In this document: positions 36,564 to 46,320 of the stretch, piece by piece | Numbering within the stretch: position 1 is the first letter of the stretch | Layout of the letters: every line of letters begins with the position of its first letter | Assembly: GCA_016401345.1 (NCBI GenBank) | Contig: JAEACG010000008.1 | Location: 1 to 64,000, forward strand | Direction of reading: 5' to 3' | Source: Fictibacillus nanhaiensis | GTDB taxonomy: Bacteria; Bacillota; Bacilli; Bacillales; Fictibacillaceae | DNA length: 64,000 nt | The notes under the pieces: model-generated | Seen by the model: the letters and a program-made list of their open reading frames with translations, nothing else | The model's database searches: none | What the model was told of the DNA's origin: nothing | Translations under genes and position numbers: made by a program

Positions 36564-37571
36564 TTAGTAATCCTTAACAACATCCATAAACTCCCCATAG
36601 TAACGGTAGATCTTTTCTATTTCTGGCTGGTTCTTTTCAGCAAGATCTTGAGGTTGCAGATAAAAAGCTTTAATATCGATCAAATCCTTAAAAATCTGAT
36701 GACATGTTCCTAAAGCAGATGAATAAAAAGAGCCTAATCCTTCTGGTAGATAAGAATTTTTTGAAAGTTCAAATTCGATACATGTATGAATCGTTGTGAC
36801 TGAAATGTTCAGTTCATTTTTTATCTTGTCCAACTTTTCAGGACTTTCACTTCGATGAGGGATATAAACCATTTCTGTATCTTGTAGATACCGTTTTACT
36901 TGGCGCAAATAATCAATGTATCTCTCTTCACTACCCATAACATTTTTCTCGCTAAGCGGTGCGCCCAAAAAGAAAAATACAGGCTTCTTTTCTTGATTCT
37001 TACTGATCGAACTGAAGTATTCATAATTGTTTTTGACGATCTCGATGTGATCTGATTTCAGATCAAAGGTCGTAAAGAACGCTATATTGGTTATTTCGTT
37101 ATTTTTTGGTGCTTTTGGGGTTAATACTTTTTTAAATGCTGATTTAATGATGAATTTGGCCCCTGAATCTTGTGGCAATCTTCCGTTTGAGATCATCTCA
37201 AACATCCTGATGGTCACGTTACCATCGTCGAGTAGATAAACTTTCTTATGATTAACAGACACAACAAAATCTCGCATGATGTCTGAGCGATAGTCTCCAA
37301 TAAAAATATAATCAACTTGGTGATATCGTTTAACAACATTACGCAAGCTGAACAGACGAGTAACCCACGTTACTTTTCCCGTTCCGCTTCCGATAATCTG
37401 TACATCTGCCCACTCTTCCTTTGAAACCATGTTTGCTATCTGTTTCATGGTATTCTCATTCTCAGCCTGCAGGATTAAAAGAACTGCTTTTTCTTTTTTA
37501 ATAGAAAAATGGTGCTTTGCTTCTATTGCATTAATTAACTGTAAGGGCGATTCAATCATAAATATGTTCAT
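36564..37571 (-). CDS. Sialyltransferase-like glycosyltransferase, candidate legionaminyltransferase
   Basis: A 335-residue GT-B-type protein resembling bacterial sialyl/polysialyltransferases of the GT52 kind: N-terminal FMIESPLQLINAIEA, LLDDGN (near residue 114-119, like the family D/E-D/E-G motif) and YIPHRSE (near 236-242, in the place of the HP motif), then EFELSKNSYLPEGLGSFYSSA. No signal peptide. Its neighbours supply a CMP-nonulosonate, so transfer of legionaminic acid onto a polysaccharide repeat is the best guess. The start at MNIFMIESP has AGGAG 11 bases upstream; a GTG four codons earlier overlaps the flippase stop. Confidence 0.65.
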   Translation of the reverse strand: MNIFMIESPLQLINAIEAKHHFSIKKEKAVLLILQAENENTMKQIANMVSKEEWADVQIIGSGTGKVTWVTRLFSLRNVVKRYHQVDYIFIGDYRSDIMRDFVVSVNHKKVYLLDDGNVTIRMFEMISNGRLPQDSGAKFIIKSAFKKVLTPKAPKNNEITNIAFFTTFDLKSDHIEIVKNNYEYFSSISKNQEKKPVFFFLGAPLSEKNVMGSEERYIDYLRQVKRYLQDTEMVYIPHRSESPEKLDKIKNELNISVTTIHTCIEFELSKNSYLPEGLGSFYSSALGTCHQIFKDLIDIKAFYLQPQDLAEKNQPEIEKIYRYYGEFMDVVKDY

Positions 37572-37579
37572 AGCTTCTT

Positions 37580-38866
37580 TCACTCCTGGCTTTCAGCTTG
37601 CAACTTTTTGTTCAGATATCTTCTCTCTTGATAAAGGTTAAAAAGAAATCGAGTTAATTCTGCCGCTATCGCTGCGACTACAGCGCCCCATACTCCAATA
37701 ATGGGAATTAAGATCAAATTGACTCCTACGTTGACGGTTGCAGCTGAAACACTGCTAATTCCTACGATCTTAGTGTTCTTGATATAAAATAATCGGGCTA
37801 CGACAACAAAATAAAATCCTCTTACAATTTCAGCTGTTAGTAAAAAGATAAGTATTCCACTTACACCATTATATTTCGGCGGGAGCAGCCACTCAATAAC
37901 TAATAACGAAAAGATGATAGCCAGAACCCCAAGTACAATGACACCTACTTGGAAATATTTCATAATTTTATTCGCTTCATTCTCTTTTGCGTCTTTCATC
38001 AATCTCGTATAACGAGGAACGAAAGCGTTATTCACACCTGTATATAGCATTCCCAAAACCATTGCCATTTGAGCCGCTAGTGAAAACCTTCCAAGTTCGT
38101 CAAGAGACACAAATTTCTCCAAGATGAATCGACTCGAAGCGGTAATCGCCCATCCGCTTATAACATGTGGCAATAAAGGAATACTGAATGCCAAGCTCTG
38201 TCTAATATACTGCTTTTTGAAGGACAGTCTTACACTCTTGTAGAGGACACCTATGTATCCTAACCCCGTTCCGATTCCTGCTATGATAAACGAAAACAAT
38301 GCCGCTTCCGGCCCTTTATTCATAAAGATCACAGCAATACTTGTAACAGCCATAACAATTACACTTTTAATAATATTAATGACAACGAACGACTTTGCTC
38401 TCTCCTGTGCACGTAGGATGGCCATTGGAACTAGAGATAAAGAAGACGATAATGCAAAATATATTAAGATATCATAGTAAGGATCTATTGGAATATTTTT
38501 AAATAGTAATGGTCCAACGATTGGCTTTAATAATAGAAGTAAAGCAGAAATTAAACCTGCGAACACCACTGTAAACATTACTACAGATCCCAGATACTCT
38601 TTTTGTTCTTTACTGTTTTCTTTGTAGTCGTAATACAGTCTAGTAATCGCTCCGTGTAACGAAAGAATCATTAGAAGCTGCAGAATCCAAACATAAGATT
38701 GGACGGTTGTAAAAATTCCATATTCTCCTGGCGTAAAATATTTCGTGAAAACAGGTAAAAGGATGATACCTGTTAGCGGAGGTAACATCGTTGCAAACGT
38801 ATACCAGAATGAGTTCACGAAAAATTTATTCGTAAGAAGTTTTTTTATCTTTGGTGAGTATTTCAT
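37580..38866 (-). CDS. Polysaccharide flippase (Wzx)
   Basis: Second flippase of the window, 428 residues, about 12-14 membrane helices, with FTKYFTPGEYGIFTTVQSY near the N-terminus, typical of the polysaccharide synthesis family. It is the first gene of the minus-strand cluster and overlaps the next gene by a few bases at its stop. Function: flipping of the nonulosonate-containing repeat unit. Confidence 0.87.
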   Translation of the reverse strand: MKYSPKIKKLLTNKFFVNSFWYTFATMLPPLTGIILLPVFTKYFTPGEYGIFTTVQSYVWILQLLMILSLHGAITRLYYDYKENSKEQKEYLGSVVMFTVVFAGLISALLLLLKPIVGPLLFKNIPIDPYYDILIYFALSSSLSLVPMAILRAQERAKSFVVINIIKSVIVMAVTSIAVIFMNKGPEAALFSFIIAGIGTGLGYIGVLYKSVRLSFKKQYIRQSLAFSIPLLPHVISGWAITASSRFILEKFVSLDELGRFSLAAQMAMVLGMLYTGVNNAFVPRYTRLMKDAKENEANKIMKYFQVGVIVLGVLAIIFSLLVIEWLLPPKYNGVSGILIFLLTAEIVRGFYFVVVARLFYIKNTKIVGISSVSAATVNVGVNLILIPIIGVWGAVVAAIAAELTRFLFNLYQERRYLNKKLQAESQE

Positions 38867-39073
38867 GTATCGCTATCCTCGCAATTTTGTTTCGTCTTTT
38901 CTTTCGACATGTTTTTTTCAAAATCATCATAATCATACCACTGTATATCTTCATTTTAAACTAACTATATCCACTCAATACTTCTTCGTAGAAAGATTGA
39001 TTATAGGTCCTATATGAAAAATGTTATATAAATATAAAATTATTCCAATACATCTCTAAAATTTAGTATTTTA

Positions 39074-39082
39074 TGTTATAAT
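39074..39082 (+). promoter_or_regulatory. Extended -10 promoter of secA2
   Basis: TGT-TATAAT, 35 bases before the secA2 start, without a good -35. The 250-base gap shared with the divergent flippase gene is very AT-rich. Confidence 0.6.
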
Positions 39083-39116
39083 TTCACTAATATTGTAATG
39101 AATTGGGAGATGAATT

Positions 39117-41498
39117 ATGTTACTGGGGTTAAAGGCATCAAGTGAGTCTAATAAGACATTTAAAAGATTTAAAAAATCTATAGAAACAATTAATAAATTA
39201 GAATCATCTTATCAAAAACTTAGTGATCTAGAGTTAAAAGAAAAAACAATTCTATTTAAGGAAGCTCTATCTAATGGCAAGTCTATCGATGACATTTCAG
39301 AAGAAGCTTTCGCAACGGTTCGAGAAGCGGCATTTCGTGTACTTGGTCTTCGAGCATACGATGTTCAGCTCATTGGTGGTTTAGCTTTATTAAATAATGA
39401 AATTGCAGAAATGCAAACGGGAGAAGGCAAGACTCTAGTAGCAGCCTTTCCAAGTTACGTAAAAGCTTTAGAAGGAAAGGGCGCACATGTCATTACCGTG
39501 AATGAATATCTCGCCAATCGAGATTATGAAACAATAGGCAAAATTCATGAGTTTTTAGGATTAACGGTAGGTTTAAATATTTCGCAAATGAACCCTGTTG
39601 AAAAACAGCAGGCATACTTGTGTGACCTTACATATGGAACTGGCAGTGAATTTGGTTTCGATTATCTGCGAGATAATATGGTGCAGGATATCTCTCAACG
39701 CGTCCAACGCCCTCTTCATTTTGCTCTTATTGATGAAGTGGATAGCATTTTGATCGATGAAGCGAAAACACCACTTGTTATCGCAAGTAAATCAAGTGAA
39801 TCTGCTAATTTGTTTAAAGTAACAGCTCTAGTTGTAGAAAATTTCAAAAATGATGTTGATTACAACTTAGAGGTCAATACAAAGCAAGTCTTTCTGACAG
39901 ACGAGGGAGCAAACAAGATCGAGCGTGCTTTCGGAATCAATAATTTGTATGATGCAGAACATCAGCTTCTTAACCACTTTGTCAATCAGTCACTTAAAGC
40001 CCTTGTGATCATGCGTAAAGATATCGATTATATCATTCGAGAAGGCAAAATTATGCTTGTAGACCAATTTACGGGTAGAGTGATGGACGGTCGCAGCTAT
40101 AGCAATGGACTTCACCAAGCGATTGAAGCAAAAGAAGGCGTTGAAATCACAGAAGAGAACCAAACATTTGCGACGATCACCATCCAAAACTACTTCCAAT
40201 TATATAGGTCGCTGTCTGGTTTAACTGGAACAGCGCTTACGGATAAGGATGAATTTCTTCAAACATACGGTTTGGCTGTATCTGTCATCCCTACGAATCG
40301 CGATAGACAGCGAATTGACTTAGAAGACATTGTCTATGAAACATCAGAACAGAAATATAAGAAAATCATTGATACTGTTAAAGAACTATACAAAGAGAAA
40401 CGGCCAGTCTTAATCGGTACAACTTCGATCGAGCAGTCAGAAAAGCTTGCTGAAGGTCTTAAGAAGGCTAGGATTCCTCATCAGCTACTTAATGCTAAGA
40501 GTGAAGAATTAGAAGCAGAAATGATCTCAAAAGCTGGAAAACAAGGCATGATTACCATTGCTACTAATATGGCAGGACGCGGGACAGATATCATGTTAGA
40601 TGAGAAGGTAAAGCAAGCAGGAGGCCTTTTCATTCTGGGAACAGAGCGTCATGAAAGTCGTAGAATCGATAACCAATTAAGAGGCCGTGCAGGTCGTCAA
40701 GGTGATCCTGGAACAACTCAATTTGTTATTTCGCTTGAAGACGAATTATTCAATCTATACGATCAAGAGCTTATCGAAAATTGGAAGAAAAAAATAAAAA
40801 CAGATGAAAACGGCCAAGTAATGTCACCTAAAGCGATCAAGTATATTTCAAATGTACAAGAAGCGATTGAGAGTATCCATTATTCGTCTCGTTCTCATAT
40901 GTTGAAATTAGAAAGCGTTATTGAAAATCAGAGAGACACAATCTATAAGCTCAGAAATGAACTGCTAGAAACAGATAACATTCGTGATCGAGCAGAAGAA
41001 ACCTTGCGCTCAACTGGACTGATGATCATCGAGCAAGAATGTCAAGAAGAATTGGTTGCCGAAGAATGGGATCTTCACCAACTTATTGCCCAATTAGCAG
41101 AGATCCTTCCCTTCGAACCTTTTAACATGGAGGATGTAAAAGGAAAAGAACGCTATGAAATCGAAGCTGAGTTCCTTCTGAAAGTAAAACATGCATTTCA
41201 ACAGGAAGAACTGCTTCAACTCTGTCAGAGTGAACAGGTTCGTGGTGTTTATTTGCAGACGCTTGATCAGAATTGGATTCGACACCTTGAAAATATGCAA
41301 AACTTAAAAGAAGGAATTAACCTTCACAGTTATGGTCAAGAAGACCCGACTCGTGCATTTGAGAAGAATGGCTTTGCCCTTTTCAAAGATATGACTTTTG
41401 ATTTGAACAAAGAAATTTTGAATCGAATAAAACTATTGTTGCAGATGGAATTTAATCAGAATATAAACGATCAAGCATTAAGCACCATGGAGGTTTAG
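39117..41498 (+). CDS. secA2: Accessory Sec translocase ATPase SecA2
   Basis: Second SecA of S-layer-forming Bacilli, 793 residues. It has Walker A AEMQTGEGKTLVAAFPS near residue 95, the DEVDSILIDEA Walker B, the PPXD/HSD/HWD regions and NMAGRGTDIML. The C-terminal zinc tail (CxCxSG...CH) of housekeeping SecA is absent; the protein ends with NDQALSTMEV. In Bacillus anthracis SecA2 with SlaP exports S-layer proteins; slaP follows here at once. Confidence 0.93.
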   Translation: MLLGLKASSESNKTFKRFKKSIETINKLESSYQKLSDLELKEKTILFKEALSNGKSIDDISEEAFATVREAAFRVLGLRAYDVQLIGGLALLNNEIAEMQTGEGKTLVAAFPSYVKALEGKGAHVITVNEYLANRDYETIGKIHEFLGLTVGLNISQMNPVEKQQAYLCDLTYGTGSEFGFDYLRDNMVQDISQRVQRPLHFALIDEVDSILIDEAKTPLVIASKSSESANLFKVTALVVENFKNDVDYNLEVNTKQVFLTDEGANKIERAFGINNLYDAEHQLLNHFVNQSLKALVIMRKDIDYIIREGKIMLVDQFTGRVMDGRSYSNGLHQAIEAKEGVEITEENQTFATITIQNYFQLYRSLSGLTGTALTDKDEFLQTYGLAVSVIPTNRDRQRIDLEDIVYETSEQKYKKIIDTVKELYKEKRPVLIGTTSIEQSEKLAEGLKKARIPHQLLNAKSEELEAEMISKAGKQGMITIATNMAGRGTDIMLDEKVKQAGGLFILGTERHESRRIDNQLRGRAGRQGDPGTTQFVISLEDELFNLYDQELIENWKKKIKTDENGQVMSPKAIKYISNVQEAIESIHYSSRSHMLKLESVIENQRDTIYKLRNELLETDNIRDRAEETLRSTGLMIIEQECQEELVAEEWDLHQLIAQLAEILPFEPFNMEDVKGKERYEIEAEFLLKVKHAFQQEELLQLCQSEQVRGVYLQTLDQNWIRHLENMQNLKEGINLHSYGQEDPTRAFEKNGFALFKDMTFDLNKEILNRIKLLLQMEFNQNINDQALSTMEV

Positions 41499-41499
41499 T

Positions 41500-42390
41500 A
41501 TGTGGTCATTATTAAAGAGAAAAAAAGAAGCTGATTCCTCTTCTAAAGAAATCAACAATCCTCTTGAGGAAACGGTTATAGAAGAAAAAGCAGGAAAAAC
41601 TGAACTATTTGTTCATCCTGCCGTCGTGGTTAGTCCACAAGAAAAATATGTATTTCAATATTACCACCAACTGTTGCCTGATTTACAACCAAATCAGATC
41701 TCAATTAATGGGTATGACCTCATGGTGTTTAATGATTCTGCCATTATTGAAGGCTTTATTCGAAATACACTGCCTTCAAAGATTCGCTTTGAAGAAGTGA
41801 TTCTGTTAGTCATGGATTCATCTGATCAAATTCTTGCTCGTAAAGTATTTGATTTTAATATGTTGGGAGAATTGCCTCCCTCTTCGTCCATACCATGGAA
41901 ATTTTTATTTGAACCTGAAGATTTCCAGGTTCCTTTATCAGAGTGGAATTTATCAGACTGGAAACTTGCATTTGAGCTACAAAAACAACGTCCAACTTCC
42001 GAAACTCTTGAACTAGAAGCTTCTTGGGAAGAACGTTTGAGTGCAGACGAAAAAGAAAATTTAAAAAAGTTAATTTCGACACTGACACCTTTAAAGAATG
42101 AAGAAGTAAATCTTTTCGGATTAAAAGCAGAGAAAGCCACGGAAAATGGCATTGCCGTCACTCTTTTAATTCGTAATGGAACAAGTAAAAAAATCGAATT
42201 ATCTCAACTGCCACTGCAGTTGATAAGTGAGGATGGAGTTTGTTTGGCTTCAGGAGTTTTTCAACTTCAAGCTTTCTCAATCAGCCCTTTCTCCAGTAAA
42301 CCATGGACTTTTATTTTTCCTGAAAGCCTGGTTCAGCATATGCCAGAAGACTTTAGTGGATGGAAAGTACTTGTTCCTTCAACAAATTAA
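41500..42390 (+). CDS. slaP: Accessory Sec S-layer assembly protein SlaP
   Basis: A 296-residue SLAP-domain protein that begins one base after secA2. Two related domains are seen, each with an (I/P)WKFLFEPEDFQVP- or PWTFIFPESLVQH-type segment and a W-K-rich end (SDWKLAFEL, SGWKVLVP). No signal peptide or membrane helix, so it works in the cytosol with SecA2. B. anthracis SlaP has the same place and role. The first 35 residues are charged and probably flexible. Confidence 0.85.
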   Translation: MWSLLKRKKEADSSSKEINNPLEETVIEEKAGKTELFVHPAVVVSPQEKYVFQYYHQLLPDLQPNQISINGYDLMVFNDSAIIEGFIRNTLPSKIRFEEVILLVMDSSDQILARKVFDFNMLGELPPSSSIPWKFLFEPEDFQVPLSEWNLSDWKLAFELQKQRPTSETLELEASWEERLSADEKENLKKLISTLTPLKNEEVNLFGLKAEKATENGIAVTLLIRNGTSKKIELSQLPLQLISEDGVCLASGVFQLQAFSISPFSSKPWTFIFPESLVQHMPEDFSGWKVLVPSTN

Positions 42391-42394
42391 AAAA

Positions 42395-42433
42395 CAAAAG
42401 ACCAAAGTTGATGCTTTGGTCTTTTGTTTTTTT
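42395..42433 (+). terminator. Terminator of secA2-slaP
   Basis: Thirteen-base arms CAAAAGACCAAAG/CTTTGGTCTTTTG with a 6-base loop, then seven T. Confidence 0.92.
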
Positions 42434-42491
42434 GTAAACATTGTTTTTCTTGAAAGTGATTGCTTTTTTTACTGATAAAAAAACGCTTATA

Positions 42492-42523
42492 CAAAAAAGC
42501 GGTGTGTACCTAAACACACCGCT
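42492..42523 (-). terminator. Terminator of the helical surface protein gene
   Basis: Ten-base arms AGCGGTGTGT/ACACACCGCT with a 6-base loop, then a T-run on the minus strand. Confidence 0.9.
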
Positions 42524-42531
42524 CTTCATTC

Positions 42532-43251
42532 TTAAACATCCTTGATTTTTTTTTCTAATTTCGTTTTAAGTTCTTTATGTTTTATTCCTTTTGCTTTAAC
42601 AATGGCTTGATCTACGTATTTTATTTTCTCACTCTCTACCTGGTTTTGTTTTGCTTCATCTAATAAAGCTAATCCTTCCACATAGAAAATGGAATCTCTA
42701 TTAAATTGCTTAGCAGGATATAAATAAGTAACTTTCATATCTTTCTGTACATTACTAAAAGGAATTTCTGTAAAGATTCCAGATTGTTTGTCTATCGTTT
42801 CTTCGAGTTCTTTTTGTGATTTTACAGCTGCTTTAATATCAAAAGGTTCTTTCACATGAACAGCTTCTGCTTCTTGTTGAGCCGTCAATAATATTTTTCC
42901 GGCACGAACTGCTTTATTAAAGGTATTCGCTGTCTCGATCTCTTGTTCAACTGATTTCAGTTGTCCTTTTAACCTCGTTTTACGCTCACCTTTTTCTAGT
43001 TCGTTCACCATACCAATCGCATGCGCGTATTCGGTTCTCGCTTTATCATACGGTGCATCGATTCCATTCAGATAGATGTTCTTGTCTTTATAAGCTGCTC
43101 TTAATTTAACAGACGCCTCACGTGCCTTTTCAACCGTATTTTCTGTTACTACTTTGTCATCATGTGATGCATCATAATAAGGGTTTTTTATTAAAAAGGT
43201 CGCTGCAATTGCAATGATACTAAATACAATCCATTTCCATTTTGTTTTCAT
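42532..43251 (-). CDS. Membrane-anchored helical protein of unknown function
   Basis: I do not recognise a named family. The 239-residue protein has one N-terminal membrane helix or uncleaved signal (WIVFSIIAIAATFLI) and a long helical ectodomain, Lys/Glu-rich, with heptad-like spacing. Residues about 60-125 align with part of the protein encoded at 59984-61130: both share PY(D/N)KAR.E...A..MV..L....RK..L and N.(F/Y)N.AVR...ILL. The triple-helix character recalls surface domains such as those of SbsC-type S-layer proteins, but this is only a resemblance. Start MKTKWKW follows AAAGGG. A role in the S-layer or wall is suggested by the secA2-slaP neighbours. Confidence 0.7.
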   Translation of the reverse strand: MKTKWKWIVFSIIAIAATFLIKNPYYDASHDDKVVTENTVEKAREASVKLRAAYKDKNIYLNGIDAPYDKARTEYAHAIGMVNELEKGERKTRLKGQLKSVEQEIETANTFNKAVRAGKILLTAQQEAEAVHVKEPFDIKAAVKSQKELEETIDKQSGIFTEIPFSNVQKDMKVTYLYPAKQFNRDSIFYVEGLALLDEAKQNQVESEKIKYVDQAIVKAKGIKHKELKTKLEKKIKDV

Positions 43252-43403
43252 ATTCATTCCCTTTCATCTCACAACGTTCATCTACCATATTACCACTCGC
43301 TATTCACAATGTTCAACATGGACTGCGCTTTCTATACATGTCGTTTACAAATTGCTCCACATTTTAACACTGTACTTATAAAGTGCCTCATGTCCTCTCT
43401 TCT

Positions 43404-43452
43404 TAAATAATAAATGCTCCAAAAGGCCACAGAAAAGTGTCCTTTGGAGCAT
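43404..43452 (-). terminator. Terminator of the SpoIID/LytB-like gene
   Basis: ATGCTCCAAA..GG.CAC/GTG.CC..TTTGGAGCAT imperfect stem at 43414-43452. The T-tract is broken (ATTTATTATTT), so termination may be incomplete. Confidence 0.65.
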
Positions 43453-43465
43453 AAGCATAAATGGT

Positions 43466-46246
43466 TTATTTTGTAACGTTATAAAACATAACACCGTAGT
43501 GATCATATGCTTTAGATGACTTTACATCTTTCACATGAACGCTAAACTTGTATGAGCCTGATTTTACAGGAACCCATTTTAATGTTTTTTCAGGTGAATA
43601 CTCTTTTAATACAGTCCATTTTGTTCCATCATAAATATTGAATTTGTACAATAGAGAATCTCCGCCTGTAGCATTCGCTGTAACATGAACAGCTGTGTTC
43701 ATACGCTGTGGTGATAGAAGATCTGTTTTGACATTTTGAACGATCACTTGACCTGATGTCACTTTATAGTCGATGACTTTGTAAACATCATAAGACTTAG
43801 TGGATTCTTGGTCTTTCACATGTACGTTAATTCTGTAATTTCCAGCTGTAACAGGTTTCCAATTGTACACATTGCTAGCGGAATAGTCCTGCATTCTAAC
43901 AAATGCTCCACCATCTTTTGAAACCCAGAATTTATACTTTTTCGAAGTGCCACCTTTTGCGTTTGCTGTTACTTTAATAGAAGTGTTTGCAAACTGAGGT
44001 GAAGCTTTATCCGGTACAATACTTTCAAAAGAAATGGGTGTACCAAATTGACCTGATGACGAAGCTGTAATTTTATAATCAAATGCTTTGTAAGAATCGT
44101 AGCTCTTTGTTGATAGCTGATCTCTTACATGAACGCTCACTTTATATGAACCAGCAGTTGATGGTTTCCAAGCGTATGTGCTCTTTGTGCTATAGTTTTG
44201 TGCAACTTCCCATGATTTACCGTTATAGATATTGAACTTGTATAGCTTTGTTGTTCCACCCTCTGCATTTGCTGATATTTGGATTGCAGTGTTTGTCAAC
44301 TGAGGACTGGATTTATCGGTAGAAACATTCTTCATAACGACTGGTGATGTGATCTTGCCAGAGATTTTATAATCTAAAACACCATAATCGTCATAACTCT
44401 TTGAAGAACCAACATCTTTTACGTGTACACTGAACTTATAATCACCGGATTCGGACGGTTTCCAGTCATACGAGTTCTTTGATGAATATTCTTGTACTAC
44501 TGTCCATTTTCCGTCCTTTAAAAGGTTAAACTTATACAGTTTTTCCTTTCCGCCATCAGCTTCAGCTGTAACTTTGATCGATGCTCCTGCAGCTTGTGGT
44601 GATTGTTTGTCCGCCTCAACACTCTTCATGTCTACATTTGAAAGGATGCTATAGCTTAAGGCACTATACGCATCATAATCCTTTGCCGAATACTTGTCTT
44701 TTACATGCACACTAAACTTGTAGTTTCCACCTGCTTTTGGAATCCATGTATACGTACTTTTTGTGGAGTAATCCTGAAGCAGCTTCCACTCCGTTCCTTC
44801 TTGTACATAAAAACGGTAGAGTTTATCGTATCCACCAACTGCATCCGCCGTTATAGTAATGGGTGTATTCGCAGCTTGAGGGCTTGCAATACTTGCTGAC
44901 ACTTCATTCATCTTAACTGAAGTATAATTATAGCTTTCCTTCACAATGCTCGTGTTTGGATAATAATAAGACAGAATATCTTGATACGGAATCCCCTGAT
45001 TACCCATTACGTATGCGCCCCATTGGCTCATACCGATTCCATGGCCAAAACCTCCGCCGTTTACTGTGAACTTGTCTGAATCAGCAGTTACAGATTTCAC
45101 GTAAGGGCTTTTCATTGTATATGAACCAACAAGACTACGAATATCATTGCTTCGATCTTCATAACGAAGTGTATGCTTTTGCAGCTTTCCTGAAGTATCC
45201 TTTATAAATTGATTCGTATCTGTTTTCTTTCTATAGTACTCAATATCAACATAACCTGTTAACAAGTCTTCTGCTGTGAAGGATGTTTTAAAGTTAATAC
45301 CAGTTACGTTAATGATTCGAATATCAGAATTTGAAGCGATCTGAGTGCCGATTAAAGTCGATTTCAAATTCTTGATAAACGCTGCATCTGCTTCTGATAC
45401 TGAGTTCCACCAAAGCTCTGGTTTAGACAAATCTCTTCCAATCATACTAATCTGTTGTTTTTTGATGCTATATGACCAATTCGTGTTCTTACCGCTCTGA
45501 ATATCATAAGGATCTTGTTTTTTTGTGAAATACGCATATAACGGTGTTCCGTATGTATTTGTGTTAGATAGCATCATTCCTCCATTACTAGAATAATAGA
45601 GAGTTTCTGCATATCTACTTCCAAACTTAAGAACTTCACCATTTGTTTCATTTACAGCGCGGTTTGAATTGTCGTACCATGTGAAACCGCCATAAACTTG
45701 GTTAGCTTGGGTATCAACCATTGTTTTGCCCGCATGTCGCATGGCATATGTTCTTGCTGCAAGAGTACCTGCTTTTAACGTATTAACGTTCCACGTTCCG
45801 TGCATCTCTCTCGGGGTTACGCCTTTAACATAATCCTCTATTAACAGGGAGTTAATAGGTCTAACATATTTTCCACTCTCTACAACAAAAGTAAAAACTC
45901 CTGTATATTTCATACCTTGAATCGTTACAAAGTGGTCTGTTCCGTATTTAACAGGATGCATAGAAAAGGTTGAGCCATAAGATTTTATGAACGTTGTACC
46001 TTTGTAAAGATTCAACACCCCATATTCAACTTTAATCGTATACCCACTGCCAGAAATTGCTTGGCGGTCATTATCTACTATGTATTTGCCGTTCACCTCT
46101 ACTGAGATACTGCTTTTGTTGCCTAAATAGTTTTGTAGTTTAACATTAACAACCTCGTTGTTTACTTCTGCTGATGCCTTTGTAGCAAATTGCTGTGAGA
46201 TCAGCAGCCCCATAAGTACAAAGAATATTACTCCAAACTTCTTCAT
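43466..46246 (-). CDS. SpoIID/LytB-domain protein with five triple-tyrosine repeats
   Basis: Secreted protein of 926 residues with a cleavable signal (MKKFGVIFFVLMGLLISQ ... ASA). The SpoIID/LytB domain spans about 30-430: SLLIEDYVKGVTPREM, TLAARTYAMRHAGK, YYSSNGGM and GGGFGHGIGMSQWGAYVMGNQG are its signatures. Five repeats of about 90 residues follow, each ending like FSVHVKDKYSAKDYDAY. The same repeat occurs six times in the amidase at 26808-29159. LytB of B. subtilis is the modifier of the amidase LytC; the pair here shares a different wall-binding repeat instead of the CWB2 repeats of B. subtilis. SpoIID itself is a lytic transglycosylase; activity of this copy is unknown. Confidence 0.9.
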   Translation of the reverse strand: MKKFGVIFFVLMGLLISQQFATKASAEVNNEVVNVKLQNYLGNKSSISVEVNGKYIVDNDRQAISGSGYTIKVEYGVLNLYKGTTFIKSYGSTFSMHPVKYGTDHFVTIQGMKYTGVFTFVVESGKYVRPINSLLIEDYVKGVTPREMHGTWNVNTLKAGTLAARTYAMRHAGKTMVDTQANQVYGGFTWYDNSNRAVNETNGEVLKFGSRYAETLYYSSNGGMMLSNTNTYGTPLYAYFTKKQDPYDIQSGKNTNWSYSIKKQQISMIGRDLSKPELWWNSVSEADAAFIKNLKSTLIGTQIASNSDIRIINVTGINFKTSFTAEDLLTGYVDIEYYRKKTDTNQFIKDTSGKLQKHTLRYEDRSNDIRSLVGSYTMKSPYVKSVTADSDKFTVNGGGFGHGIGMSQWGAYVMGNQGIPYQDILSYYYPNTSIVKESYNYTSVKMNEVSASIASPQAANTPITITADAVGGYDKLYRFYVQEGTEWKLLQDYSTKSTYTWIPKAGGNYKFSVHVKDKYSAKDYDAYSALSYSILSNVDMKSVEADKQSPQAAGASIKVTAEADGGKEKLYKFNLLKDGKWTVVQEYSSKNSYDWKPSESGDYKFSVHVKDVGSSKSYDDYGVLDYKISGKITSPVVMKNVSTDKSSPQLTNTAIQISANAEGGTTKLYKFNIYNGKSWEVAQNYSTKSTYAWKPSTAGSYKVSVHVRDQLSTKSYDSYKAFDYKITASSSGQFGTPISFESIVPDKASPQFANTSIKVTANAKGGTSKKYKFWVSKDGGAFVRMQDYSASNVYNWKPVTAGNYRINVHVKDQESTKSYDVYKVIDYKVTSGQVIVQNVKTDLLSPQRMNTAVHVTANATGGDSLLYKFNIYDGTKWTVLKEYSPEKTLKWVPVKSGSYKFSVHVKDVKSSKAYDHYGVMFYNVTK

Positions 46247-46291
46247 TTTCGCCCCTCTTTCTCCATTATTCTACTAAAAATGTATAATTAT

Positions 46292-46320
46292 AGTATATTA
46301 ACCTATTTTTGTTATAACAA
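46292..46320 (-). promoter_or_regulatory. SigA-type promoter of the SpoIID/LytB-like gene
   Basis: TTGTTA (46315-46320), 17 bases, TATACT (46292-46297), about 50 bases before the start. No SigD box is seen, in contrast to the amidase. Confidence 0.65.
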
